The position numbers were made by a program, and so were the translations under genes. A stretch of DNA of 32,554 nt from Antarcticimicrobium luteum (GTDB lineage: Bacteria; Pseudomonadota; Alphaproteobacteria; Rhodobacterales; Rhodobacteraceae). Location: positions 1-32,554 of the forward strand of contig NZ_SMUV01000039.1 of the NCBI RefSeq assembly GCF_004358185.1. Direction: 5' to 3'. The stretch's first letter is position 1; each line of letters begins with the position of its first letter. Of this stretch, positions 1-7,554 are shown piece by piece. The notes under the pieces are model-generated. The model saw nothing but the letters and a program-made list of their open reading frames with translations, ran no database searches and had not been told where the DNA came from.

Positions 1-11
1 CACCGCCCGGC

Positions 12-1262
12 TCACTCCACGATCCCGGCCGTCTCAACCACCGCATGCAGCAACACATCGGTCCCCGCAGCGGCCCACTCGGGACTGATCTCCTCGGCCT
101 CGTTGTGGCTCAGCCCGCCCACACAGGGGCACATCACCATCGCGGTGGGCGCCATCCGGTTGATCCAGCAGGCATCGTGACCGGCGCCCGAGACCAGGTC
201 CATGTGACTGTAGCCCAGACGTTCGGCCGCACTACGCACCGCCTGAACGCAGGTCGGATCGAAGGTCACCGGATCGAACCCGCCGACCTTCTCCAGCTCG
301 ACCTCCAGCCCCATATCGTCGCAGATTTCCCGGGCGGCGACAGCCAGACGCTCTTCCATGTCCTTGATCACCGCCGGTTCCGGGCTGCGGAAATCGACCG
401 TGAACACCGCCTTGCCGGGGATCACGTTACGCGAATTGGGATAGACGTCGATATGACCCGCCGCCCCCACCGCGTGCGGGGCATGGCTCCAGGCGATTTC
501 CTCGACCTTCTCCAGGATCCGCGCCATGCCAAGGCCGGCGTTCTTGCGCATCGGCATCGGCGTCGAGCCGGTGTGGGAATCCTTGCCGATCACCGTCACC
601 TGGGTCCAGCTCAGCCCCTGACCATGGGTGACAACGCCGATCTGCTTGCCCTCGGTCTCCAGGATCGGCCCCTGTTCGATATGCAGCTCGAAAAAGGCGT
701 GCATCTTGCGCGCGCCGACCTCTTCCTCGCCCTTCCAGCCGATCCGCTCCAGCTCGTCGCCGAACGTCTTTCCCTCGGCGTCCTCGCGCGCATAGGCCCA
801 GTCCTGGGTGTGCATGCCGGCAAAGACACCCGAGGACAGCATCGCGGGGGCGAAACGCGTCCCCTCCTCGTTGGTCCAGTTGGTGACCACGATGGGATGT
901 TTGGTCCTGATGTTCAGATCGTTCAGGGTACGGATCAGTTCCAGCCCGCCCAGAACCCCCAGCACGCCGTCGTATTTCCCGCCCGTGGGCTGGGTGTCGA
1001 GGTGCGAGCCCACATAGACCGGCAGCGCATCCGGGTCCTCGCCCTCGCGCCGGGCGAACATGTTGCCCATCTGGTCGAGGCCCATGGTGCAGCCCGCCGC
1101 CTCGCACCACTTCTGGAACAGGGCGCGCCCCTCGGCATCGGCATCGGTCAGCGTCTGGCGGTTGTTGCCGCCGGCGATGCCCGGGCCGATCTTGGCCATT
1201 TCCATCAGGCTGTCCCAGAGACGTTCGCCGTTGATCTTCAGATTTTGCGCCGGAGCGGCCAT
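12..1262 (-). CDS. Zn-dependent hydantoinase/carbamoylase-family amidase (probable beta-ureidopropionase)
   Basis: A 416-aa M20-family amidase. It should hydrolyse N-carbamoyl-beta-alanine (or an N-carbamoyl amino acid) to the amino acid, CO2 and ammonia, the last step of reductive pyrimidine breakdown, in the cytoplasm. Visible metal-site residues are His87 (GSHLDT), Asp98 (GGKYDGVLG), the acidic pair Glu132-Glu133 (NEEG), His194 (ELHIEQGP) and His386 (GLSHNEAEEI). The length is normal for the family. GGGGAG lies 8 nt before the ATG. The gene is divergent from rutR and shares a RutR operator with it, and preA/preT are nearby; this context favours beta-ureidopropionase (PydC/AmaB/HyuC type) over other carbamoylases. 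The expected dihydropyrimidinase is not in the window and could lie just to the left. Substrate is inferred from context. Confidence 0.9.
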   Translation of the reverse strand: MAAPAQNLKINGERLWDSLMEMAKIGPGIAGGNNRQTLTDADAEGRALFQKWCEAAGCTMGLDQMGNMFARREGEDPDALPVYVGSHLDTQPTGGKYDGVLGVLGGLELIRTLNDLNIRTKHPIVVTNWTNEEGTRFAPAMLSSGVFAGMHTQDWAYAREDAEGKTFGDELERIGWKGEEEVGARKMHAFFELHIEQGPILETEGKQIGVVTHGQGLSWTQVTVIGKDSHTGSTPMPMRKNAGLGMARILEKVEEIAWSHAPHAVGAAGHIDVYPNSRNVIPGKAVFTVDFRSPEPAVIKDMEERLAVAAREICDDMGLEVELEKVGGFDPVTFDPTCVQAVRSAAERLGYSHMDLVSGAGHDACWINRMAPTAMVMCPCVGGLSHNEAEEISPEWAAAGTDVLLHAVVETAGIVE

Positions 1263-1303
1263 GGCTCGGACTCCCCTTATGGTTTTATTGTCTTCATGTT
1301 TGA

Positions 1304-1321
1304 TTTGACCAAAAGGTCAAA
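1304..1321. promoter_or_regulatory. RutR operator between the amidase gene and rutR
   Basis: TTTGACC-AAAA-GGTCAAA is a perfect 7-bp inverted repeat. It matches the known E. coli RutR consensus TTGACCAnnTGGTCAA at 13 of 14 fixed positions. It supplies the -35 TTGACC (1305-1310) of a rutR promoter with -10 TATCAC at 1329-1334 (18-nt spacer). On the other strand it overlaps a -35 TTGGTC (1307-1312) for the amidase gene, with AATAAA 17 nt further. Binding would therefore repress both genes. The motif is seen; repression is inferred. Confidence 0.85.
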
Positions 1322-1442
1322 CGCACGCTATCACGGGCGGCGCACCAGTCAAGTTTATGCCGTGGCGCGGCGCCCGAACGACGCCCGAAAAATGGGCACT
1401 GACACAAAAACAGGCAGTATTACAAAGCGGAGATTGCGCCCG

Positions 1443-2063
1443 ATGCCCGCGGATCGCGCCCCGACCCGAATCCAGCAAAAAAACCGCGCCGCCATCCTCG
1501 ACGCGGCGCTCGACGTGTTCTCCGCCCAGGGGTTTCGCGGCGCGACGGTCGACCAGATTGCCTCGGCGGCGGGTCTGAGCAAACCCAACCTGCTCTACTA
1601 CTTCCCCTCCAAGGAGGCGATCCACGCCGCCGTTCTGGAGCAGCTTCTCGACACCTGGCTGGACCCGCTGCGCGCGCTCGACCCGGAGGGCGAGCCGCTG
1701 GAAGAGATCCTGGCCTATATGCGCCGCAAGCTGGAGATGAGCCGCGATCTGCCGCGCGAAAGCCGGCTTTTCGCCAACGAGATCGTGCAGGGCGCGCCAC
1801 GCATTCACGACGTGCTCTCCACCGACCTGAAGCAGCTGGTCGACGAAAAGGCCGCCGTGCTCGAGGCCTGGGCCGATGCCGGCCGGATTGCGCGGGTTCA
1901 TCCCTATCATCTGATCTTCTCGATCTGGTCGCTGACGCAGCATTACGCCGATTTCGATGTCCAGGTGCGCGCGGTCCTCGGCGACGAAGACCCCTTTGCG
2001 GCCGCGCCGGAGTTCCTCGAAACCCTCTATCGCCGGCTGCTCACCCCGCCAGCGCGGGCCTGA
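1443..2063 (+). CDS. rutR: RutR, TetR-family pyrimidine-responsive repressor
   Basis: A 206-aa TetR-family regulator. The N-terminal helix-turn-helix (AAILDAALDVFSAQGF to SKPNLLYYFPSKEAI) and the ligand-binding part (LEMSRDLPRESRLFANEI; HLIFSIWSLTQHYADFDVQV) follow E. coli RutR closely along the whole length. E. coli RutR binds uracil/thymine and releases its operator. I chose ATG 1443 because GCGGAG lies about 10 nt upstream; an in-frame ATG at 1392 would add 17 residues but has no clear ribosome site. It is divergent from the amidase gene and convergent with preA. The adjacent RutR box suggests autoregulation. In E. coli RutR controls the rut (oxidative) operon; here its neighbours are the reductive Pre pathway. 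Confidence 0.92.
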   Translation: MPADRAPTRIQQKNRAAILDAALDVFSAQGFRGATVDQIASAAGLSKPNLLYYFPSKEAIHAAVLEQLLDTWLDPLRALDPEGEPLEEILAYMRRKLEMSRDLPRESRLFANEIVQGAPRIHDVLSTDLKQLVDEKAAVLEAWADAGRIARVHPYHLIFSIWSLTQHYADFDVQVRAVLGDEDPFAAAPEFLETLYRRLLTPPARA

Positions 2064-2070
2064 GCCGGAC

Positions 2071-2102
2071 GCCGGGCGGAACGCCATCACGTCCCGCCCG
2101 GC
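2071..2102. terminator. Shared hairpin between convergent rutR and preA
   Basis: GCCGGGCGG (2071-2079) pairs perfectly with CCGCCCGGC (2094-2102) across a 14-nt loop. It sits in the 47-nt gap between two converging stop codons. There is no T-tract on either side, so it may only slow or stabilise transcript ends. Confidence 0.5.
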
Positions 2103-2110
2103 CGCGACCG

Positions 2111-3415
2111 TCACTCGGCCGCCTGCGCCGCCGGGTTGTTCGGATGGGTTGTCCAGTTGGCATAGTCGCCCGTGACCACCTTGCCGGTGCGCGGGTCCAC
2201 CTCGCCCGGTTTCATCCGTTCCATGGTGATGCAGTTCTCCACCGGGCAGACATCGACGCAGAGGTTGCAGGCGACGCATTCGGCGTCGTTCACCTCAAAG
2301 ACCCGATCCTCCTTAATCCAGATCGCCTGATGGCTGGTATCCTCGCAGGCGGCATAGCAGCGGCCGCATTTGATGCAGGCGTCCTGGTCGATCTTGGCCT
2401 TGGTGACATAGTTCAGGTTCAGATACTGCCAGTCGGTGACATTGGGCACCGCCATGCCGACGAAATCGGCGGTCGATGCATACCCCTTCTCGTCCATCCA
2501 CTGGCTCAGCCCCGCGATCATCTCCTGCACCACGCGGAAACCATAGGTCATCGCGGCGGTGCAAACCTGCACGTTGCCGGCGCCCAGCGCCATGAACTCG
2601 GCCGCATCGCGCCAGGTGGTGACGCCGCCGATGGCGCTGATCGGCTTGCCGGCGGTGGCCGGGTCGCGGGCGATCTCGGCCACCATGTTCAGCGCGATCG
2701 GCTTCACCGCCGGGCCGCAATAGCCGCCATGGGTGCCCTTGCCGTCCAGCATCGGCTCCGGCGCCATCTGGTCCAGATCGACCGAGATGATCGAGTTGAT
2801 GGTGTTGATCAGCGACACCGCGTCGGCATTGCCGGCAAAGGCCGCCCGCGCCGGGTTGCGGATGTCGGTGATGTTCGGCGTCAGCTTCACGATCACCGGC
2901 TTGGAATAGTACTGCTTGCACCACTCGGTGACCATCTGGATGTATTCCGGCACCTGCCCCACGGCCGAGCCCATGCCGCGTTCCGCCATCCCGTGCGGAC
3001 AGCCGAAGTTCAGCTCGATCCCGTCGGCGCCGGTTTCCTCGACCATCGGCAGGATCGCCTTCCAGCTCTCCTCGTCGCAGGGCACCATCAGCGAGACGAT
3101 CAGCGCCCGGTCGGGGTAATCCTTCTTGACGCGGGTGATCTCCTCCAGGTTGGTCTGGAGCGGCCGGTCGGTGATCAGCTCGATGTTGTTCAGCCCCAGC
3201 AGGCGGCGGTCGGCGCCATAGATCGCGCCATAGCGCGGCCCGTTGACGTTGACCACCGGCGGCCCCTCGCTGCCCAGCGTCTTCCATACCACACCGCCCC
3301 AGCCGGCCTCGAAGGCGCGGCGGACGTTATATTCCTTGTCGGTCGGCGGCGCCGAGGCCAGCCAGAACGGGTTCGGGCTCTTGATCCCAAGAAAGTCTGT
3401 CGTCAAATCAGCCAT
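2111..3415 (-). CDS. preA: PreA, NAD-dependent dihydropyrimidine dehydrogenase catalytic subunit
   Basis: A 434-aa subunit that reduces uracil and thymine to the 5,6-dihydro forms, the first step of the reductive pathway; it works in the cytoplasm with PreT. Residues 1-310 form the FMN TIM-barrel, with the active-site cysteine in ELNFGCPHGM (Cys139). The C-terminus carries two 4Fe-4S motifs: Cys347/350/353/357 (CIKCGRCYAAC) and Cys380/383/386/390 (CVACNLCVDVC). The start at 3415 (MADLTTDF) is preferred over an upstream in-frame one because GGGAGG lies 8 nt before it. It follows preT by 74 nt on the same strand and is probably cotranscribed with it. Confidence 0.96.
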   Translation of the reverse strand: MADLTTDFLGIKSPNPFWLASAPPTDKEYNVRRAFEAGWGGVVWKTLGSEGPPVVNVNGPRYGAIYGADRRLLGLNNIELITDRPLQTNLEEITRVKKDYPDRALIVSLMVPCDEESWKAILPMVEETGADGIELNFGCPHGMAERGMGSAVGQVPEYIQMVTEWCKQYYSKPVIVKLTPNITDIRNPARAAFAGNADAVSLINTINSIISVDLDQMAPEPMLDGKGTHGGYCGPAVKPIALNMVAEIARDPATAGKPISAIGGVTTWRDAAEFMALGAGNVQVCTAAMTYGFRVVQEMIAGLSQWMDEKGYASTADFVGMAVPNVTDWQYLNLNYVTKAKIDQDACIKCGRCYAACEDTSHQAIWIKEDRVFEVNDAECVACNLCVDVCPVENCITMERMKPGEVDPRTGKVVTGDYANWTTHPNNPAAQAAE

Positions 3416-3489
3416 TTTTCGGCCTCCCTGATATTTGTTCGCAGGCATTTGCCGGCCCGCGTTTTTCTAGGTCCTGCCCCGCGCGGGGC

Positions 3490-4824
3490 TCAGGCCGTCA
3501 GCGCGCTGTGGATGTCCATCGCGGCGTCGCGGCCCTCGGCCACCGCCGTCACGGTCAGGTCATCACCGCCCGAGGCACAGTCGCCCCCGGCCCAGATCCC
3601 CGCGACGCTGGTGCGCCCGGCCCCGGTGACCGCGATCTTGCCGCCCTCCAGCGCCACGCCGTCCGGCGCGCCGTCCAGTGTCTGGCCGATCGCCTTGAAG
3701 ACCTGATCGGCGGCCAGCGTCACCCGCTCGCCGGTGCCCGCCACCCTGCCGTTTTGCACGGCGGTGTATTCCAGCTCTATGCCGGTCACCGCCCCGTCGC
3801 CCAGAATGGCCACCGGCATCACGTTGAACATCAGCTTGACGCCCTTTGCGGCGGCCAGATCCTGTTCGAACCGGCTCGCCGGCATCGACGCGCGGTCCCG
3901 GCGATAGGCGATGGTGACATTCTCGGCGCCCAGCAGCTTGGATTGCACCGCGGCGTCCACAGCGGTCATGCCGCCGCCGATCACCACCACGTTGCGGCCC
4001 ACCGCAAGCGCGGCCAGACTGTCAGCCTGGCGCAGCTCGGCGATGAACTCCACCGCGTCCTGCGCCCCGGGCAGGTCTTCTCCCGGCGCGCGCAGCGCGT
4101 TGACGCCGCCCAGCCCGATCGAGAGGAACACAGCGTCATGGCCGCCCGTCAGACCGTCCAGCGTCAGACCGGCGCCCAGCGATTTGCCGGTCTCGATGCT
4201 GATGCCGCCGATCCTGAGCAGCCAGTCGACCTCGCGCGCAGCGAAATCATCCGTGCTCTTGTAGGCGGCAATGCCAAACTCGTTCAGACCGCCGGGCTTG
4301 CCCTTGGCCTCAAAGATCGTCACGTCATGGCCCAGCATGGCCAGACGGTGTGCGCAGGACAGACCCGCCGGCCCCGCCCCGACCACCGCCACGCGCCTGC
4401 CGGTCGGCTCGGCGCGGGTAAAGGGGTGCACATCCTGCGCCATCAGCGTGTCGGTGGCATAGCGTTGCAGCCGTCCGATCTCGACCGGCTTGCCCTCGGC
4501 GGTCTCGCGCACACACACCTCTTCGCACAGTGTCTCGGTCGGACAGACCCGGGCGCACATGCCGCCCAGAATGTTCTGCCCCAGGATGGTGCGGGCGGCC
4601 GTTTCCGGCTGGCCGGTCTGGATCTGCCGGATGAACATCGGGATGTCGATGTCGGTAGGGCATGCGGTGACGCAGGGCGCGTCATAGCAGAAATAGCAGC
4701 GATCCGCCGCCACCGCCGCCTCATGCGGCGCGTAGGGCGCGTGCAAATCACTGAAATTGGCGGCGATATCCTCTTCGGGCAGTCGGCCTGCCGCGATCCC
4801 GGATGCCTGATGGCCATGTGCCAT
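3490..4824 (-). CDS. preT: PreT, dihydropyrimidine dehydrogenase NAD(P)H-oxidising subunit
   Basis: A 444-aa flavoprotein related to the GltD/DPYD N-terminal region. It takes electrons from NAD(P)H and passes them through FAD and Fe-S clusters to PreA. Cys43/46/51/55 (CYFCYDAPCVTAC) and Cys90/94/100/104 (CARVCPTETLCEEVC) form the iron-sulfur region. GAGPAG at 149-154 is the FAD fold and GGGMTAVDAA at about 283-292 the NAD(P)H fold. The length is usual for PreT. GGGAG lies about 8 nt before the ATG. It is the first gene of preT-preA, and a degenerate RutR box lies 52 nt upstream of its start. Confidence 0.95.
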   Translation of the reverse strand: MAHGHQASGIAAGRLPEEDIAANFSDLHAPYAPHEAAVAADRCYFCYDAPCVTACPTDIDIPMFIRQIQTGQPETAARTILGQNILGGMCARVCPTETLCEEVCVRETAEGKPVEIGRLQRYATDTLMAQDVHPFTRAEPTGRRVAVVGAGPAGLSCAHRLAMLGHDVTIFEAKGKPGGLNEFGIAAYKSTDDFAAREVDWLLRIGGISIETGKSLGAGLTLDGLTGGHDAVFLSIGLGGVNALRAPGEDLPGAQDAVEFIAELRQADSLAALAVGRNVVVIGGGMTAVDAAVQSKLLGAENVTIAYRRDRASMPASRFEQDLAAAKGVKLMFNVMPVAILGDGAVTGIELEYTAVQNGRVAGTGERVTLAADQVFKAIGQTLDGAPDGVALEGGKIAVTGAGRTSVAGIWAGGDCASGGDDLTVTAVAEGRDAAMDIHSALTA

Positions 4825-4875
4825 TGGGTGTCTCCCTGTTTCTTGTCTTTGCCCCAGACTGCCACAAACAATTTT

Positions 4876-4891
4876 TTTATCAATTGGTAAA
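4876..4891. promoter_or_regulatory. Candidate RutR box upstream of preT
   Basis: TTTATCAATTGGTAAA matches 11 of 14 fixed positions of TTGACCAnnTGGTCAA and is itself a near-palindrome. It lies 52-67 nt before the preT start codon in an unusually AT-rich stretch. Together with the strong box at 1304-1321 it suggests a small RutR regulon. Confidence 0.6.
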
Positions 4892-4907
4892 ATTTAAGTC
4901 GCGGCAC

Positions 4908-4961
4908 AAAAAAAACCGCGCGCCGCCTGCATCGCTTAAATATCAGGCAGTTGCGCGCGGT
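4908..4961 (-). terminator. Intrinsic terminator of the FLAP-repeat gene
   Basis: Read on the minus strand, ACCGCGCGC (4953-4961) pairs with GCGCGCGGT (4915-4923) and is followed by eight Ts (4908-4915). An inner CCTG/CAGG pair shortens the loop. It lies 26 nt past the stop of the 4988-5677 gene and just before the preT control region, so it insulates preT. Confidence 0.8.
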
Positions 4962-4987
4962 GCGATTTGCCGCCGCCGGGAGGAAAA

Positions 4988-5677
4988 TCAGGGCATCAGC
5001 ACGCTGGCGCGGGAAAACTGCGCCCGCTCGGTGGTCAGATCGTCATAGGTAAGCTCGATCTCGACAGTGGCGATCGTGCCGGGTGGATAGGTCAGCATCG
5101 GGTTGCCGTCGGTCTCGATGATCGCGTTCGGGGTGCTGTATTCCTCATGGCACGGCGGCAAGGGCCAGACCTGTAGCGGCGCGCCGTTGACGCCGAACCG
5201 CATCTGCGCCAGCCCGCAGCGCCAAGACCAGATCTGCGTCACATAAAGGTAATCCTTGCCGTCGTACTGCCGTATCGCGATCCAGTTGCCCTTGGTCGCC
5301 GACATGATCGGCTTGACCTCGATGGCGGTGGTAAAGCGGCCGCTGGGCACCTGCGGCTCGGCCACAAGCCCGGCCGCCGGCGCCTGCGCGGCGGGGGCGA
5401 GAAAGACGGGCGGCGCCTCGGCCTTGGCCGCCGGTTGCGGCGCAAGGAAGGCGGGCGGCGCATCGCTTGCCGCCCCGCCCCCCGCCGCCGGGGCCAGAAA
5501 CACCGGCGCCGGTTCCTCGGCTCGGGCGGCCGGCGCCAGAAAGGCGGGCGGCGCATTCGCCGCGGCGGCGCTGTCTTCCGTCGGTGCCGGATTGACCGCC
5601 GGCGCCGGCGCGACAGCCACATCCTGCCCGGCGGTCTGCACCGCCGCCGCGAACATCACCAGAAACAGTTCAAGCAT
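4988..5677 (-). CDS. Unknown protein with FLAP repeats and a conserved C-terminal domain
   Basis: A 229-aa protein of unknown function. A short hydrophobic N-terminus (residues 2-14) could be a weak signal peptide or anchor. Residues 20-110 are Ala/Pro-rich and carry four spaced copies of P-(A/V)-F-L-A-P, with FLAP at 46, 60, 77 and 92. The C-terminal part (about 112-229) looks folded: KGNWIAIRQYDGKDYLYVTQIWSWRCG, then WPLPPCHEEY. It has only two cysteines, Cys154 and Cys176, which could form a disulfide if exported. GGGAGG before the ATG supports the start. I recall similar C-terminal domains only in Rhodobacteraceae hypothetical proteins. Export and function are inference. Confidence 0.8.
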   Translation of the reverse strand: MLELFLVMFAAAVQTAGQDVAVAPAPAVNPAPTEDSAAAANAPPAFLAPAARAEEPAPVFLAPAAGGGAASDAPPAFLAPQPAAKAEAPPVFLAPAAQAPAAGLVAEPQVPSGRFTTAIEVKPIMSATKGNWIAIRQYDGKDYLYVTQIWSWRCGLAQMRFGVNGAPLQVWPLPPCHEEYSTPNAIIETDGNPMLTYPPGTIATVEIELTYDDLTTERAQFSRASVLMP

Positions 5678-5799
5678 CGTCGCCCTCCCAATACCCCAAT
5701 ATCCAAAAGTCCAATTGCAGGCTTTTGGCCACGCTCCGCGCGCCCTATACTGCCCGCATCAAGCAGTCGCCGCGAAATATCATCTGCGGCAGGAAAACT

Positions 5800-6804
5800 A
5801 TGGCAAAGAAACCGGTCCCGCGCCAAGTGTTCAATATCGTGATCGTCGGTCAGGCCGGCCGGCTGCAATACGAGGCTGTGCTGTTCGCCGCCTCGCTGCG
5901 CGCGATGTCGCCCGAGTTCGGCGGCCGCCTCTTTGTCGCGACACCGCAGCCCGGCCCCCTGTGGGAGGGCAACCCGGCCATCCGCAATACCGGGGTGCTC
6001 GATGCGCTGGAACGGCTGGGGGCCGAGCTGCTGCCCTTCGACTCTCATGTCTTTGGCCAGTCCTACCCGCCGGGCAACAAGATCGAATGCCTCGCCGCCC
6101 TGCCCGCGGGCGAACCCTTTGTGTTTTTCGACACCGACACGCTGGTGACCGGCGATCTGGCCCGTGTCCCCTTCGATTTCGACCGCCCCGGCGCCTCGCT
6201 CCGGCGCGAGGGGACATGGCCCGAACCCACCCTCTATGGCCCCGGCTACGGCGCGATCTGGAAATCGCTCTATGACCGCTTCGGACTGGATTACGTCAGC
6301 AGCCTCGATCAGAGCCAGCCGGATGAATACTGGGAGCGATACCTCTATTTCAACGCGGGCTACTTCTTTCACCGCTGCCCGCGAGAATTCGGCGCGCGCT
6401 TCCTCGACTACGCCCGCAGCATCCGCGACGACCCGCCAATCGAACTGGCCGGGCAAAGCCTCGATCCCTGGCTCGACCAGATCGCGCTGCCGCTGGTGAT
6501 CCATTCCTTCGGCGGCGGGCGGGACGCCTTGCCGCCCGGACTGCTGGACGGCGAGATCACCTGTCATTACCGCCTGGTCCCGCTGCTCTACGCCCGCGAG
6601 AACGATCTTGCGGTCGAGGTGCTGGAACAGGTCGCCGCCCCCAACTGGATCAAGAAGGTGCTGAAGGAATACGAACCGCTCAAGCGGCTGATCTACCAGG
6701 GCCGCGGCGCCAAGGTGCGGGCACTGTTCGACCGCGATAACCTGCCGCGCAAGGAACAGGCGATCCGCAACCGGATCAAGGCCAACGGATTCTGGATGCG
6801 CTAA
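5800..6804 (+). CDS. GT-A-like putative glycosyltransferase, Rhodobacteraceae type
   Basis: A 334-aa protein. VFNIVIVGQAGRLQYEA begins the fold and FVFFDTDTLVTGDL contains a DxD motif (Asp111, Asp113), the usual metal/nucleotide-sugar site of GT-A glycosyltransferases. Later segments (PEPTLYGPGYGAIW, YLYFNAGYFF, LDPWLDQIALPL) are consistent with acceptor and catalytic loops. No signal peptide or membrane span is seen. The ATG at 5800 follows AGGAAAA; an earlier in-frame start at 5725 would run closer to the divergent neighbour and has no ribosome site. It stands alone, divergent from the FLAP-repeat gene and convergent with the RHH gene. Donor and acceptor cannot be told from the sequence. 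Confidence 0.8.
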   Translation: MAKKPVPRQVFNIVIVGQAGRLQYEAVLFAASLRAMSPEFGGRLFVATPQPGPLWEGNPAIRNTGVLDALERLGAELLPFDSHVFGQSYPPGNKIECLAALPAGEPFVFFDTDTLVTGDLARVPFDFDRPGASLRREGTWPEPTLYGPGYGAIWKSLYDRFGLDYVSSLDQSQPDEYWERYLYFNAGYFFHRCPREFGARFLDYARSIRDDPPIELAGQSLDPWLDQIALPLVIHSFGGGRDALPPGLLDGEITCHYRLVPLLYARENDLAVEVLEQVAAPNWIKKVLKEYEPLKRLIYQGRGAKVRALFDRDNLPRKEQAIRNRIKANGFWMR

Positions 6805-6824
6805 GGCGCGCGCCGGAAACGCAA

Positions 6825-6847
6825 AGGGCCGCCCCACCGGGACGGCC
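6825..6847. terminator. Bidirectional hairpin between convergent genes
   Basis: GGGCCGCCC pairs with GGGACGGCCC (one C-A mismatch) around a 3-nt loop. It lies between the convergent stops at 6804 and 6874, with short A-rich and T-containing flanks. Confidence 0.6.
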
Positions 6848-6873
6848 CCCTTGTCTCAATGCCCCGGCCGGGG

Positions 6874-7554
6874 TTACGCGTCGGATTTCTCCAGCAGGGT
6901 GTAAGAGGTGATGACCTCGTCCTTGACCTGCGCCCGCAGGATCTTGCCCTCGGCGTCGCGCTTGCTCTTGGCGCCCACGGCGCGCTTGATCAGCCGGCCG
7001 AGCTGCTGGTTCAGGGCGACCCCGGCACGGCTGGTCAGCTTTGGCTTGCCCGCCTCGGTGACAGCGGCCGTGTACATGCCGGCAAACGCCGGATTCGCAT
7101 GGGCGCGCTGCATCACCCTCAGGATGAAGTCGGCGTCGAACGCCCCCTCCTGATCCATCGCCTGGGCCAGCTTGATCACATGATCGATCACACCGCGTCG
7201 GGCGCCGATCTGCGCGGCCAGCGGATCGCCTGCCGGGGCGGTTTCCAGAACATGACTCTCTGCCAGCTTCTGCAGGAAATGGCCCATATCCATGCCCTCG
7301 TCCCTGGCCCGGGCGGCCAGATACCTGCGCACTTCGGTCTGAAAGGTCACCGTCACCTTGTTGGCGGCGGCCATCCGGTCCATCCGCTTCTTGCGGCGCT
7401 CGGCTTGCTCCGCGGTCGGTGTCCCGGCTGCTTTTCCAGCGGATTTACCTGCCGCTTTCCCGGCCGCTTTCCCGCCGGATTTGCGGCCGCCCTTCGCGCC
7501 CCCCTTCCCGGCTGATTTTGCGGTATCCGCTACGGCTTCGAGTTTGGTTGCCAT
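6874..7554 (-). CDS. Ribbon-helix-helix-like DNA-binding protein with Lys/Ala-rich N-terminal tail
   Basis: A 226-aa protein. Residues 12-48 are a histone H1-like tail of repeated (A/S)-A-G-K units. Residues 66-105 (KVTVTFQTEVRRYLAARARDE then FLQKLAESHV) have the strand-helix-helix pattern of an RHH domain. Residues 110-226 are a mainly helical region I do not recognise. I chose ATG 7554 (MATKLEAV), 5-6 nt after GGGG; longer starts at 7566 and 7599 would extend into the promoter described here. It is probably a dimeric transcription factor or chromosome-associated protein. Two 17-bp operators at its own promoter suggest autorepression. The RHH assignment is from pattern, not alignment. Confidence 0.75.
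   Translation of the reverse strand: MATKLEAVADTAKSAGKGGAKGGRKSGGKAAGKAAGKSAGKAAGTPTAEQAERRKKRMDRMAAANKVTVTFQTEVRRYLAARARDEGMDMGHFLQKLAESHVLETAPAGDPLAAQIGARRGVIDHVIKLAQAMDQEGAFDADFILRVMQRAHANPAFAGMYTAAVTEAGKPKLTSRAGVALNQQLGRLIKRAVGAKSKRDAEGKILRAQVKDEVITSYTLLEKSDA

Noticed and set aside
45-1442. Long open frame upstream of and in frame with rutR (would give a 672-aa protein)
   Set aside because: It is antisense to the well-supported amidase gene; RutR homology begins only near 1443, where a ribosome site is present.
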